Of a stretch of 64,000 bases of DNA, positions 15,002 through 24,416 are shown piece after piece. Source of the stretch: Rufibacter sediminis (GTDB lineage: Bacteria; Bacteroidota; Bacteroidia; Cytophagales; Hymenobacteraceae); NCBI RefSeq assembly GCF_014269285.1, contig NZ_JACOAF010000021.1, forward strand, positions 62,001 to 126,000, in the 5' to 3' direction. Both the position numbers and the translations under genes were made by a program. The notes under the pieces are model-generated. The model was not told the DNA's origin. It worked only from the letters and a program-made list of their open reading frames with translations, and did not search any database. The number at the start of each line of letters is the position of its first letter. Position 1 is the first letter of the stretch.

Positions 15002-15853
15002 TTAATTGGCTCTGATAATAAAGGTGATGGTTCCGGTAGCACCCGCACTGGAGGCCGCGGAGTTGGTTCGGCTGAAAGAGGTCTTTCTTACTTCGTTCTT
15101 GTACCAGTTCACTACTTGCGGACTCACGTTGCTTTCCACTACTTCCAGGTTCACCAGTTCGCCGTCGGCGTCAATTTTAATCCGGAAGACAACCCGGCCG
15201 CTTTCATTGTCATACGGGTCAGGTCTCGGGGCGATGTCATAGCGCCAGCCGGGCATGTTCAAGGAACCACCGCCGCTCCCTCCTTTGCCATTCGATTTAC
15301 CGGGATAAATACCGGCCGGATTTCCCTTATCGCCCACGGTGCCTTCGTCTCCGTTGTTGTTTCCGGTAGGCCGATTGCTGCTTCCGGCGGTTCCGTTCCC
15401 GGCACCGTCTTTGGCTTTACCCGTCATCAGGGCGCGGGTGTCTACTTTTTTGACAACTTCTTTGGGCTGTTCTTCTACCTTAGGTTTAGGCTCTTCTTTC
15501 ACACTCACCGGAGATTCCATGGTGGTTGTCACCACCTTCTCGGCTTTGGTGACTTCTACGGGCTGCGGTTGGGGCTGTGGTGTTGGCGTCACTTTAGGCG
15601 CTTTGGCCGCCGGCTTGCTGTCCTCCGTGTTAGTAGAGGGGTTTGGCTCCGCTTTGCTATGCACATCGCCACTGCCGGTCTCTGTAGTTCCGAAAGACAT
15701 TTCAATGCCCCCCAATTGGTCTAAGGGTGGATCAGGAGCCCGCCACGCCAGCATGTAGAAAAGAAACAGCAACAACAGCACATGAACCACCAGGCTCACG
15801 CCCATGGCAATGCGTTTGTTCTTTTCTTCTTCTTGTCTGTTTACGGCAATCAT
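15002..15853 (-). CDS. TonB/TolA-like energy transducer
   Basis: 283 residues. One N-terminal membrane helix (about 16-38, MGVSLVVHVLLLLFLFYML) anchors it in the inner membrane. A Pro/Lys/Glu/Gly-rich periplasm-spanning linker follows (about 50-200, including PTPQPQPQPVEV). A C-terminal TonB/TolA-type domain (about 205-283) contains GRVVFRIKIDADGELVNLEV and ends TGTITFIIRAN. It follows exbD after 3 bases, so the three form a proton-motive-force-driven complex. Because the operon also encodes TPR, SPOR and barrel proteins rather than an iron receptor, it may act like TolA; this is inference. Confidence 0.88.
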   Translation of the reverse strand: MIAVNRQEEEKNKRIAMGVSLVVHVLLLLFLFYMLAWRAPDPPLDQLGGIEMSFGTTETGSGDVHSKAEPNPSTNTEDSKPAAKAPKVTPTPQPQPQPVEVTKAEKVVTTTMESPVSVKEEPKPKVEEQPKEVVKKVDTRALMTGKAKDGAGNGTAGSSNRPTGNNNGDEGTVGDKGNPAGIYPGKSNGKGGSGGGSLNMPGWRYDIAPRPDPYDNESGRVVFRIKIDADGELVNLEVVESNVSPQVVNWYKNEVRKTSFSRTNSAASSAGATGTITFIIRAN

Positions 15854-15856
15854 TCC

Positions 15857-16258
15857 TTATTCAGTTGGTACCGTAGCAATGGAGATCTTGGCTTTCAGGT
15901 CGCTGGCAATGCCGCCCACTTTCACCAGATATTCCACGGGTACAGTCTTGTCTACGTTTAAAATCACCACCCGTTCGCCTTCTTCCGCTCCGCCCAACGC
16001 CTGCTCCAGGTCCGTGCTCATGGTTTCCAGGGTTGTTTCTTTGTCATTCACCAAATACTTCAGGTCAGCGGTAATGGTCACACTTACCTTTTGCATCACA
16101 ATCCCTCCTTTGGAGCTGGAGGGCAGGTTCACTGGTAAGGCCGTGGGGGTTACAAAGCTGGAGGTGAGCATGAAGAAGATCAGCAACAAGAAGATAATGT
16201 CCGTCATGGAGGACATGTTGAATTCCGGGTTGATCTTATTTTTTGAACGTAAATTCAT
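15857..16258 (-). CDS. exbD: ExbD/TolR-family biopolymer transport protein
   Basis: 133 residues with a short cytoplasmic N-terminus (NLRSKNKINPEFNMSSM), one membrane helix (about 19-37, TDIIFLLLIFFMLTSSF) carrying the conserved protonatable Asp, and a periplasmic domain with NVDKTVPVEYLVKV. It forms the proton channel with ExbB. The start codon overlaps the exbB stop by one base (TAATG); the tonB-like gene follows after 3 bases. Confidence 0.92.
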   Translation of the reverse strand: MNLRSKNKINPEFNMSSMTDIIFLLLIFFMLTSSFVTPTALPVNLPSSSKGGIVMQKVSVTITADLKYLVNDKETTLETMSTDLEQALGGAEEGERVVILNVDKTVPVEYLVKVGGIASDLKAKISIATVPTE

Positions 16259-16965
16259 TAGGCTTGCGGCTCCTGTAAAAGGTCAATAAACTCAATGGAA
16301 CTGTGTTCCATGTCATGCACGATGCTGTCAATCTTAGACACCAGGAAGTTGTATCCCACGTACGCAGGCAGACCAATAATCAGGCCAGTTGCTGTGGTTA
16401 CCATAGCTTCATAAATACCGCTGGACAGCAACTTGGGACTGATGGTTCCTTCGGCCTGTGCAATGGCGATGAAGGCGCCAATCATCCCCGTCACTGTTCC
16501 CAGGAAGCCCAGCATGGGAGCCGCACCGGCAACGGTAGCCAGGCCAGAAAGGCCTTTCTCTAAACGGGCAATCTCAATTTTACCTACGTTCTCAATAGAA
16601 GCCTCAATGCTCTTCAAAGGCTGCCCGATACGGGAGATTCCTTTTTCCAGCATGCGCGAGATGGGTGAATTTGTTTGGGCACATAACATGCGGGCTCCTT
16701 GTACATCACCGGCCAACACTAAGCTTTTCAACCTTCCAATAAAACCAGCGGGATTCTGCGAGGCCTTTTTAATGGTAAGATACCGTTCCACAAAGATGTA
16801 GATGGCGACCAATGACAGCAGGATGAGCGGAATCATGGCCCATCCGCCCGCCATAGCTAAGTCTAATAAGGAGACGGTTTCTTGGGTGGCTTCTGCCCCG
16901 GGAGTGGCGGCGGCAGTGGTGTCTACAGGTGCTGAAGTGGTAATCTGGAGCAGAAAAGCGTTCAT
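16258..16965 (-). CDS. exbB: ExbB/TolQ/MotA-family proton channel protein
   Basis: 235 residues with three predicted membrane helices: about 47-67 (AMIPLILLSLVAIYIFVERY), about 135-160 (GAAPMLGFLGTVTGMIGAF) and about 180-205 (TTATGLIIGLPAYVGYNFLV), as in the family. It forms the pentameric stator with ExbD. The frame extends 28 codons upstream into the preceding gene, but MNAFLLQ at 16965 is one base after the SPOR-protein stop and is chosen. Whether it is functionally ExbB or TolQ cannot be decided from sequence alone. Confidence 0.92.
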   Translation of the reverse strand: MNAFLLQITTSAPVDTTAAATPGAEATQETVSLLDLAMAGGWAMIPLILLSLVAIYIFVERYLTIKKASQNPAGFIGRLKSLVLAGDVQGARMLCAQTNSPISRMLEKGISRIGQPLKSIEASIENVGKIEIARLEKGLSGLATVAGAAPMLGFLGTVTGMIGAFIAIAQAEGTISPKLLSSGIYEAMVTTATGLIIGLPAYVGYNFLVSKIDSIVHDMEHSSIEFIDLLQEPQA

Positions 16966-16966
16966 G

Positions 16967-18175
16967 TTAATAGTTATATACCCAAAGTTCATTGCTGATT
17001 TTTGCGCGCAACGCCGGTAGAGCTGCGAAGGCATCGGTTTCAGAAGCAAAATCCGCTACTGAGACCCGTTGCCGTTTGGTGTCATAGATGGAGGTGATGA
17101 TCTTAGCGGTAAATCCTTTTTTCTGAAGCCGCTTCTGGTTCATGACCGCATAGCCATTAGAGGCATCAAATACGCCCATGATGATGTAGAAACGCCCGGT
17201 CTTCCGTTTGATTGTGGAAGATTCTGCCTCTGGAGCTTTTTCTTCTGCCTTCACGGTTACTGGCTTATCGGCTTTAGCCAAGGCTTTTTCCTTTACCACT
17301 GGGGCAGCGGCTACTGGAGCTTCTTCTTTGTCTTCAAGTGATACTTCAGGTGCGCTACTAGCTTCTGGTTCCGTTTTGGGGCTAGTTTTCGGAAAAGCGG
17401 CTAAAAGCGAATCCTCAGCGGCAAGTTCTGCTTCCAGAGAAGGCTCCACCGGCAGAGCGGACTTGTATTGCTCCGTTAATTGGGCTTGCTCAAAGGCATC
17501 TACATCAGGCGTCTCCGGGGTTGCCTCAGGGGACGAAGTAGTCGTTTCAGTTCCGGTCAGCAAGGTCACCGGATTTAGGGAGCTCAGCGCCATGTCGCCT
17601 TGCAGAGACAGCAGGTAAATGGTAGCCACGGAAACACAGCCAATCACCAGACCGGCCCCCACGCGGTATAGCTTGCGGAACTTGCTGCCCACTTTTTTGC
17701 CATCAGTGGCCTGCGCTGCCTGATCCTGGTATTTGCCTCGCAGGATCAAGGTTTCTTTACCGGCGATGGGTTTCGCCACCAGTTCCGGTAACCCGAAAGC
17801 CTGTTCCAGGAAGTTGTCGTTCTCCAGGTTCTCAAAGACCAGCTTGTGCTCGGCGTTATAGCGGAACACCCCCACGTCCTGCAATTCAAAGCGGTGCTGG
17901 GTTCTTAGCTGCTCTTTCAATTCCACCACAAACTCGGCCACGGCCAGCTGGGCCTGCGGCATGGGCCACTTTTGTTTCTGCGCCAAGGTGGAGATCAGCA
18001 ACCCGTCATTCGCCTTCAGTTGCTCATTGAAGGCAATCCGTTTGGAAGGCGGCGAGAACATATGTTTCACCGGGTGGATTTTGGCAGGCACATAGTGCGT
18101 GATCAATCCCCCAAAGTTGGGGATGATCACGCAGTCATAGGCGTACAGCAGTGATTTTATGTGGCTTTGAACCAT
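16967..18175 (-). CDS. Membrane protein with HU-like (CCDC81-type) and SPOR domains
   Basis: 402 residues. The N-terminal cytoplasmic part (about 1-135) matches the paired prokaryotic HU-like domains of Bacteroidota SPOR proteins (SHIKSLLYAYDCVIIPNFGG, FELQDVGVFRYN). One membrane helix follows at about 178-198 (GAGLVIGCVSVATIYLLSL), then an acidic, Ala/Pro-rich periplasmic linker. A C-terminal SPOR domain (about 325-402: GRFYIIMGVFDASNGYAVMN) is of a kind that binds peptidoglycan stripped of stem peptides at the septum. It is encoded between the barrel and ExbB genes with gaps of 6 and 1 bases, suggesting that the energised complex works at the cell wall or division site. Confidence 0.85.
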   Translation of the reverse strand: MVQSHIKSLLYAYDCVIIPNFGGLITHYVPAKIHPVKHMFSPPSKRIAFNEQLKANDGLLISTLAQKQKWPMPQAQLAVAEFVVELKEQLRTQHRFELQDVGVFRYNAEHKLVFENLENDNFLEQAFGLPELVAKPIAGKETLILRGKYQDQAAQATDGKKVGSKFRKLYRVGAGLVIGCVSVATIYLLSLQGDMALSSLNPVTLLTGTETTTSSPEATPETPDVDAFEQAQLTEQYKSALPVEPSLEAELAAEDSLLAAFPKTSPKTEPEASSAPEVSLEDKEEAPVAAAPVVKEKALAKADKPVTVKAEEKAPEAESSTIKRKTGRFYIIMGVFDASNGYAVMNQKRLQKKGFTAKIITSIYDTKRQRVSVADFASETDAFAALPALRAKISNELWVYNY

Positions 18176-18181
18176 AGTAGC

Positions 18182-19852
18182 TTAGAAGGAATAGGTCACC
18201 CCACCCAGAACCGAAATCCCTTGGGTAGGATAATTCACAAAACGTTCGTACTTGCTGCCCAGGAGATTGTTCCCCATCAGAAACGCCGAGAACCGTGGCG
18301 AAAAGCGGTAGTCGCCTTTCAGGTTAAGGTCAACGATGGTATCAGTCTCGCGCAGCAATTTCGTACCATCTGTACGGGTTATTTCCCCGAACGAACTGCT
18401 AATATAGTAAAGTTCACTGTTCAAGAGAATCTTGTCTGAAAGATTATAGGTTGCAAAAGCCGTCGCTTTCATGTCGGGACGGTGAAAAGGCTCTCTGAGT
18501 GAGGTAGTTGTATACTTGTTGCTTTCTGCCTTCACCCCTAACCTTAAATCTTCTGACTGGTTAAAGGTCAACTGCCCGAAGAACTGGAACACCTTGGTGA
18601 CCCCGTTGTCATACAGCAGGTCAAATTTGGTGGAATCTGCTACCGAGTTGTTGAAGAAGTACAGGTTGCGGTAATTCTGCAGCGCCAGACGACCGGTGAA
18701 CTGCACATACTTGCTGATGCTGCCGTTCACCCCGCCATAGATTTCTAGACTCCTGTTCACGTCGGCCACCTGCAGGTTCTGGTTTACAAAAGGATTTTCT
18801 TTGCTGATGGAGTACAGCGTAGAACGCTCCAGATCGCCGCCTGCTCCTACAAACAAGGAAAGCTTGTTCTGAACTACCTGGTAATTCGCCTCCAGAGCTG
18901 GATAGAGGTTGAATTTACGGGCATCATTGATGGTGTCTCCGGTATAGGCAATGGTAGCGCCCAGAATCAGACCCAGACGATCCATCTGCAAGGCGTACGC
19001 AGGCCGAACTTTGAAGAAACCACGTCCATAGGTTTCGGCATCTTTCTGGTTCGTATACGCCAGATCCAGATCTACTAATACTTTGGAGACATCGCTAAGG
19101 CTGTAGTTGGTTTCTACCCGGCCAAAGAGATGGGTTTCCTTGGCGCTGTAGTTGTCGCCGGTGTGGGTCAGGCCTACTTTGCCATCGAAATGGAAAGGGG
19201 TTTTCAGGTCATTGAGGTTGTTCAAGTGCCCCTCCACCAAAAAGCGGTTATATACCTGTTTTATATCGCTTTTATCAACTTCGGCTACGTTCTTACCGCC
19301 GTAGAAATAATTCTGGTCACGCTCATACCGTACCCGGCCTCCCACCGTGATGGGACCGGAATACAGATCGCCATTGGCCTGCACGTAACTGCTCGCGGAG
19401 CCGGAGTTTTCAATCGGGCCCATAGAAGAAGACAGATGCCCTACCTGCGCCCCGAACGAAGATTTATCGCTCCGCTTGTTATGGAAGTAGCCTTTGGCGT
19501 AAACCGTCCCATAATTGCCGATGCCTCCTTTCACGTAATTTCCATAGAGCTTGGAGAGTTCCTCCTGCTGGATGGTCAGCACCTTCATGGGTAGGTTGAT
19601 GTAATGCTCCGGCAGACGGTACTCATTGAAACGGTACGTCACCTTGCGGTCACCCAACGCGGGCGGCTGAATGAGAAACTTCTGAAAATTTCGGTTGGCC
19701 TCTGGCAGCTCCAGCACCCGGTTCTTTTCAACGACAATCTCTGTGCTTTCCAGTTTGTTGCCTTCTCCCCAACCCGTCTGGGCCTGAGCGGCCGGAAGTA
19801 AACCTAACAGAAAGAGAGCAGAGACACCTGCCCATTTTTTAGTATATCTCAT
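18182..19852 (-). CDS. Outer-membrane beta-barrel protein (TonB-receptor-like barrel without obvious plug)
   Basis: 556 residues with a signal peptide (about 1-24, ending AAQAQ) and a long run of amphipathic strands (GAQVGHLSSSMGPIENSG, GRVRYERDQNYFYGG, FGRVETNYSLSD) ending in the aromatic outer-membrane signature GGVTYSF. It resembles the barrel half of TonB-dependent receptors, but no plug domain is evident. The frame extends 13 codons upstream into the previous gene's end; MRYTKKWAG at 19852 gives a proper signal peptide. It begins 4 bases after the TPR gene and is probably a partner of it; substrate unknown. Confidence 0.82.
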   Translation of the reverse strand: MRYTKKWAGVSALFLLGLLPAAQAQTGWGEGNKLESTEIVVEKNRVLELPEANRNFQKFLIQPPALGDRKVTYRFNEYRLPEHYINLPMKVLTIQQEELSKLYGNYVKGGIGNYGTVYAKGYFHNKRSDKSSFGAQVGHLSSSMGPIENSGSASSYVQANGDLYSGPITVGGRVRYERDQNYFYGGKNVAEVDKSDIKQVYNRFLVEGHLNNLNDLKTPFHFDGKVGLTHTGDNYSAKETHLFGRVETNYSLSDVSKVLVDLDLAYTNQKDAETYGRGFFKVRPAYALQMDRLGLILGATIAYTGDTINDARKFNLYPALEANYQVVQNKLSLFVGAGGDLERSTLYSISKENPFVNQNLQVADVNRSLEIYGGVNGSISKYVQFTGRLALQNYRNLYFFNNSVADSTKFDLLYDNGVTKVFQFFGQLTFNQSEDLRLGVKAESNKYTTTSLREPFHRPDMKATAFATYNLSDKILLNSELYYISSSFGEITRTDGTKLLRETDTIVDLNLKGDYRFSPRFSAFLMGNNLLGSKYERFVNYPTQGISVLGGVTYSF

Positions 19853-19856
19853 GGTC

Positions 19857-22800
19857 TTATTCTTTAGGAGTGCTGGTAGAAGGAGTGACACTGTTTTCCA
19901 GTTCTGCCAGTTTGGCTTTGGCCTCGGTTTTGATTTCTTCCAGCGGTGAATTCTCGATGATGGAATTCAGGGTTGCCTTGGCCTGGAAGGCTTCATTCTG
20001 CGCCACGTACACATCGGCAATGAGCAGGAAAGTTTTTCCTAACCACAGGTCATAATCGCCGAAGGTCTTGCTGAACTCAAAACCATGGTCCAGCGCTTCT
20101 TTGTATTTGTTCTGCTTGAAGTAAATCTCGCTGAGCAGGTAATGGGCCTCGGCGCCGTTGGCATCCGTGGCCGAGGTGGCGGCGGTGCTGAATTCCTTAG
20201 CCGCCTGATCTAAACGGCCCAAGGCATAACTGGCTTTCCCTCTGAAGAGCAAGGCACTGTTGTAGGCACCTAAAGTGGCGTTGCCGCGGGCAATGAGGTC
20301 ATCGGCGATGAGGATGGTATTGTTGAAGTCATTGGTGAAGTAGAAACTCTTCATGAGTCCAGTCAAGGCGTTGGCCTGCTCTTTCTTGTTCACCGCCAGG
20401 TCACGCAGACGGGAGTAGAAATTGGCGGCCTCGGTGTAGTTGCCGTTCTCAAATTCCATGTCGGCTACGCGCTGCACCGCTTTGCTCAGGTACTCCGACT
20501 TTCCTTCTATGGCCACTTCCTTCAGGCTACGCAGCGCGTTGGCCTTATCTCCATTACGGAAGTAAGAATCTCCTAAGAAATAACGGGCGTTGGCGACAGA
20601 GGCACTGGCCGGATAACTTTTCAGAAAACCCTCAAACTTAGGAATAGCCTGGGCATATTTCTCATTGAAATAAAGCGATTTGGCAGCTTCAAACTCAACG
20701 CTTTCCAGCGCATCGCTTTCTGGGTTAGCGGCCTTAAACTTGGTTAAATATGTATCCAGCTGCTCGGTTTGGTTGGAGGCTCCCAAAGCTTCCTGCAGGC
20801 TGTAGAGGGCGTTGTTGGCGATCTCATGAGTAGGGTACTGATCAATTACCCGCTTGAAGTCCGCGATGGCCTCGTTCTGGCGCTTCAGGTTCATGTAGGC
20901 AACTCCGCGTTTCTGCAAGGCGTTCGGCACCAACGTGCTGGAGGAATAATTATCGACCAGTTGGGAGAATGAAGCAATAGCCGGTGCGTAGTTCGAGTTC
21001 TCAAAGTCAATGATCCCTTTCTGGTACACGGCGTCATCGGCGTAGCGAGATCTGGGGAAAGACTTCAACAATGACTGCAGCGACTGGATGGCCTGATCCC
21101 TTCGGCCCGTCAGGTTGTACACCACTCCTTTCTGGAAAGCCACGTAATCAGCATCCGGAGTTTTGGCGGCCAGCGCCTGGTCATAGTAGCTTAACGCCGA
21201 GGTGTAATCCTTGGTCACATAATAGCAGTCCGCCAGCCGGATCATGGCATCAGCATAGTTGGGATTACCGGCCTTGATGGTGTTGTCGTTCAGGTACGCT
21301 TTGAAGTGCACCAAAGCTTTGTCGTACTGCTTCTCATTGTAATACGCATAGCCTATGCCGTAGCGGGACTTCACGTAAAACTCGGTGCGGCCGGAGTTCA
21401 CAGTCTGGAAAACCGCGCCGTAGCTGTTGATGGCCTGGGGCCAGCGCTGTCCAATAGAGTAAGCCTCGCCTTTCAGGAAGTTGCTGCCCGCCTCAATGTC
21501 TTTGTTGTAAGGAAAGCCCAGTGATTTGTCCAGCATGGCCACCGCCTGCTGAAACAACTGGTCATTGTAGAGTTTTACGCCCTGATAATAGGTTACCCGC
21601 TGGTACGTCTCGTTGATGCGGTGGCTCCGCTTGGGCAGCTTCTCAATGTGCTGGATGGCCTCCATGTAATTGCTGGAGTTCAGGTAGGCCTCACTGAGGA
21701 TGTCATCCGCCTCACCGGCAAACCGGGAATCGGGATAGTCTTTGGAGAACGAGGCCAGGGAGTTGATCACCTCTGAGAAGTTGCCCAGTTCATAGTTGAG
21801 CTGCGCGTACTTCACGGTAGCTCCCTCTTTCACGTTCTTGTCAATGTTAAGCTTGCGGGCTTGGTCAAACGCCCGCAGCGCGAACTGCTTGTTGTTGTCT
21901 TTGAGGTAACTTAAGCCCAGATGGTAGGAAGCGTTCTGCCCCAGCGAGTCGGACTGGAAGGCGACGGCCTTCAGGTTTTCAATGGAGCTCTTGAAATCAT
22001 TGTTCTTGAAATCAGCGATCCCCATTTTGTACTGCACCGCTTTGTCCAAGGTCTTTTTCCCCTGGCCGTAGCTCTTGAAGTACTTAGAGGCGTTCTGGAA
22101 ATCGTTGCGCTGGAAGTAGGCATCGCCTACCAGCACCTCTATCTCCTTGGGGTTCTGCACCGGCGGAGTCATCTGCAACGACTTTTCGCCGTAGCTGATC
22201 ACCTCCTGAAAGTTCTTCTCCTTATAGAGCACCTCGGTGAGCATGTACGGCACGGCGGTGCGGTAATTCTCATCCTGCTCGGCTACCTTCAGGTCCAGCT
22301 TGGCGCCAATGTAGTCGCCCTCACGGTACGCCAGATAGCCAGCGTAGTAGCTGGAGGCGTACGTATATTTATGCGTGCCTCGCTTGTTGCGGTCAAACAG
22401 CTCCTTCGCCTTTTTGAAGTTCTTTTTGGAAAAGTAGGAATACCCCAGTTTGAAATCAGCCTCCTTGAGCTGGGCATCGTCCAGCCGATCGGCCGGGGCT
22501 TTTTCCAGGTACTGAATGGCTTTGTCGTAATTCTTGTTGTCAAAGAAAGTGGTTCCTAATTCAAAGAACGCGGTGGCCGCCTTGGGGTGCGCCGGGTAGC
22601 GGGAGGCAAACTGCAGCACCAGTTGCTCGGCATCGGGGTGAAGCAGGTGCAGCCCGCTGATGGCGTAGTAGTACTGGGCATCGGCGGTCTTCAAGGGGTC
22701 ATTGATCAACCGGATGTACTCAGCGAAGGCCTGTTGTGCCGCCCCGAACTTTTCACGGTCGTACAACTCTAACCCTTCCTGAAAGAAGCGCTCTTCTGAG

Positions 22801-22886
22801 CGGAAGGTCAGGGATTGCTGCGCGTGCGCAATCTGCGTTCCTCCCAGTAAGGCGGTAGCCAAGGCTAACTTGTGCGGTAGTTTCAT
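19857..22886 (-). CDS. Large secreted tetratricopeptide-repeat protein
   Basis: 1009 residues with a signal peptide (about 1-22, ending AHAQQ) and TPR-type helical pairs over almost the whole length (for example YDKAIQYLEKAP, FKKAKELFDRNK, NEAIADFKRVIDQYPTHEIA, YTEAANFYSRLRD, YKEALDHGFEFS), ending in a Ser/Thr/Pro-rich tail. Periplasmic TPR proteins scaffold envelope machines; in Tol-Pal the TPR protein CpoB links Tol to wall synthesis. This is the first gene of the eight-gene operon and has a candidate -7 element about 75 bases upstream. No enzyme domain was seen. Confidence 0.88.
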   Translation of the reverse strand: MKLPHKLALATALLGGTQIAHAQQSLTFRSEERFFQEGLELYDREKFGAAQQAFAEYIRLINDPLKTADAQYYYAISGLHLLHPDAEQLVLQFASRYPAHPKAATAFFELGTTFFDNKNYDKAIQYLEKAPADRLDDAQLKEADFKLGYSYFSKKNFKKAKELFDRNKRGTHKYTYASSYYAGYLAYREGDYIGAKLDLKVAEQDENYRTAVPYMLTEVLYKEKNFQEVISYGEKSLQMTPPVQNPKEIEVLVGDAYFQRNDFQNASKYFKSYGQGKKTLDKAVQYKMGIADFKNNDFKSSIENLKAVAFQSDSLGQNASYHLGLSYLKDNNKQFALRAFDQARKLNIDKNVKEGATVKYAQLNYELGNFSEVINSLASFSKDYPDSRFAGEADDILSEAYLNSSNYMEAIQHIEKLPKRSHRINETYQRVTYYQGVKLYNDQLFQQAVAMLDKSLGFPYNKDIEAGSNFLKGEAYSIGQRWPQAINSYGAVFQTVNSGRTEFYVKSRYGIGYAYYNEKQYDKALVHFKAYLNDNTIKAGNPNYADAMIRLADCYYVTKDYTSALSYYDQALAAKTPDADYVAFQKGVVYNLTGRRDQAIQSLQSLLKSFPRSRYADDAVYQKGIIDFENSNYAPAIASFSQLVDNYSSSTLVPNALQKRGVAYMNLKRQNEAIADFKRVIDQYPTHEIANNALYSLQEALGASNQTEQLDTYLTKFKAANPESDALESVEFEAAKSLYFNEKYAQAIPKFEGFLKSYPASASVANARYFLGDSYFRNGDKANALRSLKEVAIEGKSEYLSKAVQRVADMEFENGNYTEAANFYSRLRDLAVNKKEQANALTGLMKSFYFTNDFNNTILIADDLIARGNATLGAYNSALLFRGKASYALGRLDQAAKEFSTAATSATDANGAEAHYLLSEIYFKQNKYKEALDHGFEFSKTFGDYDLWLGKTFLLIADVYVAQNEAFQAKATLNSIIENSPLEEIKTEAKAKLAELENSVTPSTSTPKE

Positions 22887-22959
22887 AGTGAAATAGGCTT
22901 TAGGCCGCCGCCCGAGGCAGGGCAGTTCTTTTCTGCGATGCCAGGGCGGGCCTGTCCTT

Positions 22960-22967
22960 CAAAATTA
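22960..22967 (-). promoter_or_regulatory. Possible -7 element of the TPR-ExbBD-TonB operon
   Basis: TAATTTTG on the minus strand matches TAnnTTTG about 75 bases before the TPR-gene ATG. No good -33 at 19-21 bases. Confidence 0.35.
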
Positions 22968-23064
22968 GGAAAAATGCGGGGAAGCGACAGTATAATTTAC
23001 AAAACCGCCTCTACGCCTGAACGATAATATAGCAGTTTTAGCATAGATGCCAGCTACAAAAATT

Positions 23065-23105
23065 CCTGTTTTAGGGCCTGTTTAGCCAAAACAGCCCTAA
23101 AACGA
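23065..23105. repeat. Dispersed palindrome overlapping the holA stop
   Basis: Full copy: ctgttttagggcctgtttag then ccaaaacagccctaaaacg. The holA TAG stop (23097-23099) is part of its TTTTAGGG arm. Confidence 0.8.
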
Positions 23106-24167
23106 TTTTTTTGGTAGAACGGGCACCGGGTGCAGCATCTTAAACACCAGTTCCTTCAGGATGGCCGCGTCTGACATTGCCCCTCCTTCAATGCCCTTGC
23201 TCTGCAAATCGGCCTGGTGGATGAACTGGATGATCTGCAGCACGCGCCGGTACGGGTACACCCGGAGGGCCTGCAAGTACTCCTTGGCCAGAAATCCGCG
23301 GTTACCCAGCTCTTTGGCCACCGTCTGCTCGGTGATCTGCGGCAGCAGGTGCAGGGTCATCAGTTTGGAGTAAAAGGAAAACAGCAGCACCAGGTTGGGA
23401 ATCAGCGGATTGTCCTTGGGATTGGACTCAAAGTAATTCAAGATGCGGTTGGCCTTGAGCACATCCTGGCGCACCAACGCGTTCTGCAGTTCAAAAATGT
23501 TATATTCCTTGCTGATGCCGATGTTCTCCTGCACCAGCTTCTCATCAATGGTCTGGCCCGGCTTCAGGTTAATGGCAAGTTTCTCAATTTCGTTCGCTAA
23601 ACGCGACAGGTCTGAACCGATGTACTCACCCAGCATCATGACCGCCTGCGGGGTAGCCATGAGGTTCTTAGTTTTGATGAACTGATTAATCCAGCCGGGT
23701 ACCTGGTTGTCATAGAGCTTCTTGGTGGTCAGGAACACCGCCTGTTTGCTGAGCAACTTGCCCAGCCGCTTGCGCCCATCCACGGTTTTGTGCTTGTGGC
23801 AGAACACCAGAATGGTAGACGGCAGCGGGTTGTTAAGATAGGCATCCAGCTGCTTGGCCGCCGGGTCTTTCTCGGGATCGGCTTCCAAGTTGGCCAGGTT
23901 CTGCGCCTCCTTTACAATCACCACCTGCCGGTCAGACATCATCGGGAAGCGCTTGGCTTGCAGCAACACCGTCGGTACATCGGTATCCTTGCCGTACATC
24001 ACCACTTGGTTGAAGCCCTTTTCCATGTCATTCAAGGCATGCTGCTCAATGTAATCAGAGATCAGGTCTATGTAATACGGTTCATCGCCCTGCAAAAAAT
24101 ACACGGGAGCGAATTCACGGTTCTTGAGTTGCTTCAGGATGTCATCTGCGGTAAGCGCCATGGACAA
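23097..24167 (-). CDS. holA: DNA polymerase III subunit delta
   Basis: A 356-residue clamp-loader subunit. N-terminal region shows the HolA pattern APVYFLQGDEPYYIDLISDY, QAKRFPMMSDRQVVIVKEAQ and STILVFCHKHKTVDGRK; the middle has GSDLSRLANEIEKLAINL and the C-terminal collar FELQNALVRQDVLKANRILN. Length is typical. The last residues KKSF and the TAG stop lie inside the intergenic palindrome. A second ATG two codons downstream (MALTADD) is an alternative start. It appears to be a single-gene unit divergent from tyrS. Confidence 0.93.
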   Translation of the reverse strand: MSMALTADDILKQLKNREFAPVYFLQGDEPYYIDLISDYIEQHALNDMEKGFNQVVMYGKDTDVPTVLLQAKRFPMMSDRQVVIVKEAQNLANLEADPEKDPAAKQLDAYLNNPLPSTILVFCHKHKTVDGRKRLGKLLSKQAVFLTTKKLYDNQVPGWINQFIKTKNLMATPQAVMMLGEYIGSDLSRLANEIEKLAINLKPGQTIDEKLVQENIGISKEYNIFELQNALVRQDVLKANRILNYFESNPKDNPLIPNLVLLFSFYSKLMTLHLLPQITEQTVAKELGNRGFLAKEYLQALRVYPYRRVLQIIQFIHQADLQSKGIEGGAMSDAAILKELVFKMLHPVPVLPKKSF

Positions 24168-24274
24168 GGGAATGGATGGAAATGAAAACGGAACGAGACG
24201 GCAATTTACCTAATTTTCGTTTCAGGTGGGCAGTAGTTCGTGATTCCTATGCCGTTAATAGCTGTTCTGAACAG

Positions 24275-24315
24275 GCTGCTTTAGGGGTCTTTTCTTGAAA
24301 ACTGCCTCAAAACGC
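24275..24315. repeat. Dispersed palindrome
   Basis: gctgctttaggggtcttttc then ttgaaaactgcctcaaaacg. In the 24168-24635 gap between the divergent holA and tyrS genes. That gap also carries a short tandem duplication (gttaatagaagaag twice, 24386-24415), the double-hairpin repeat and the tyrS promoter. Confidence 0.7.
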
Positions 24316-24416
24316 TACAATGGCGCAGACACTCGTAGGAACTGCGTACAACTGAGTCCTGAGTTCTGAGTAACGAGTCCTTAGTCTGTTAATAGAAGAA
24401 GTTGTTAATAGAAGAA

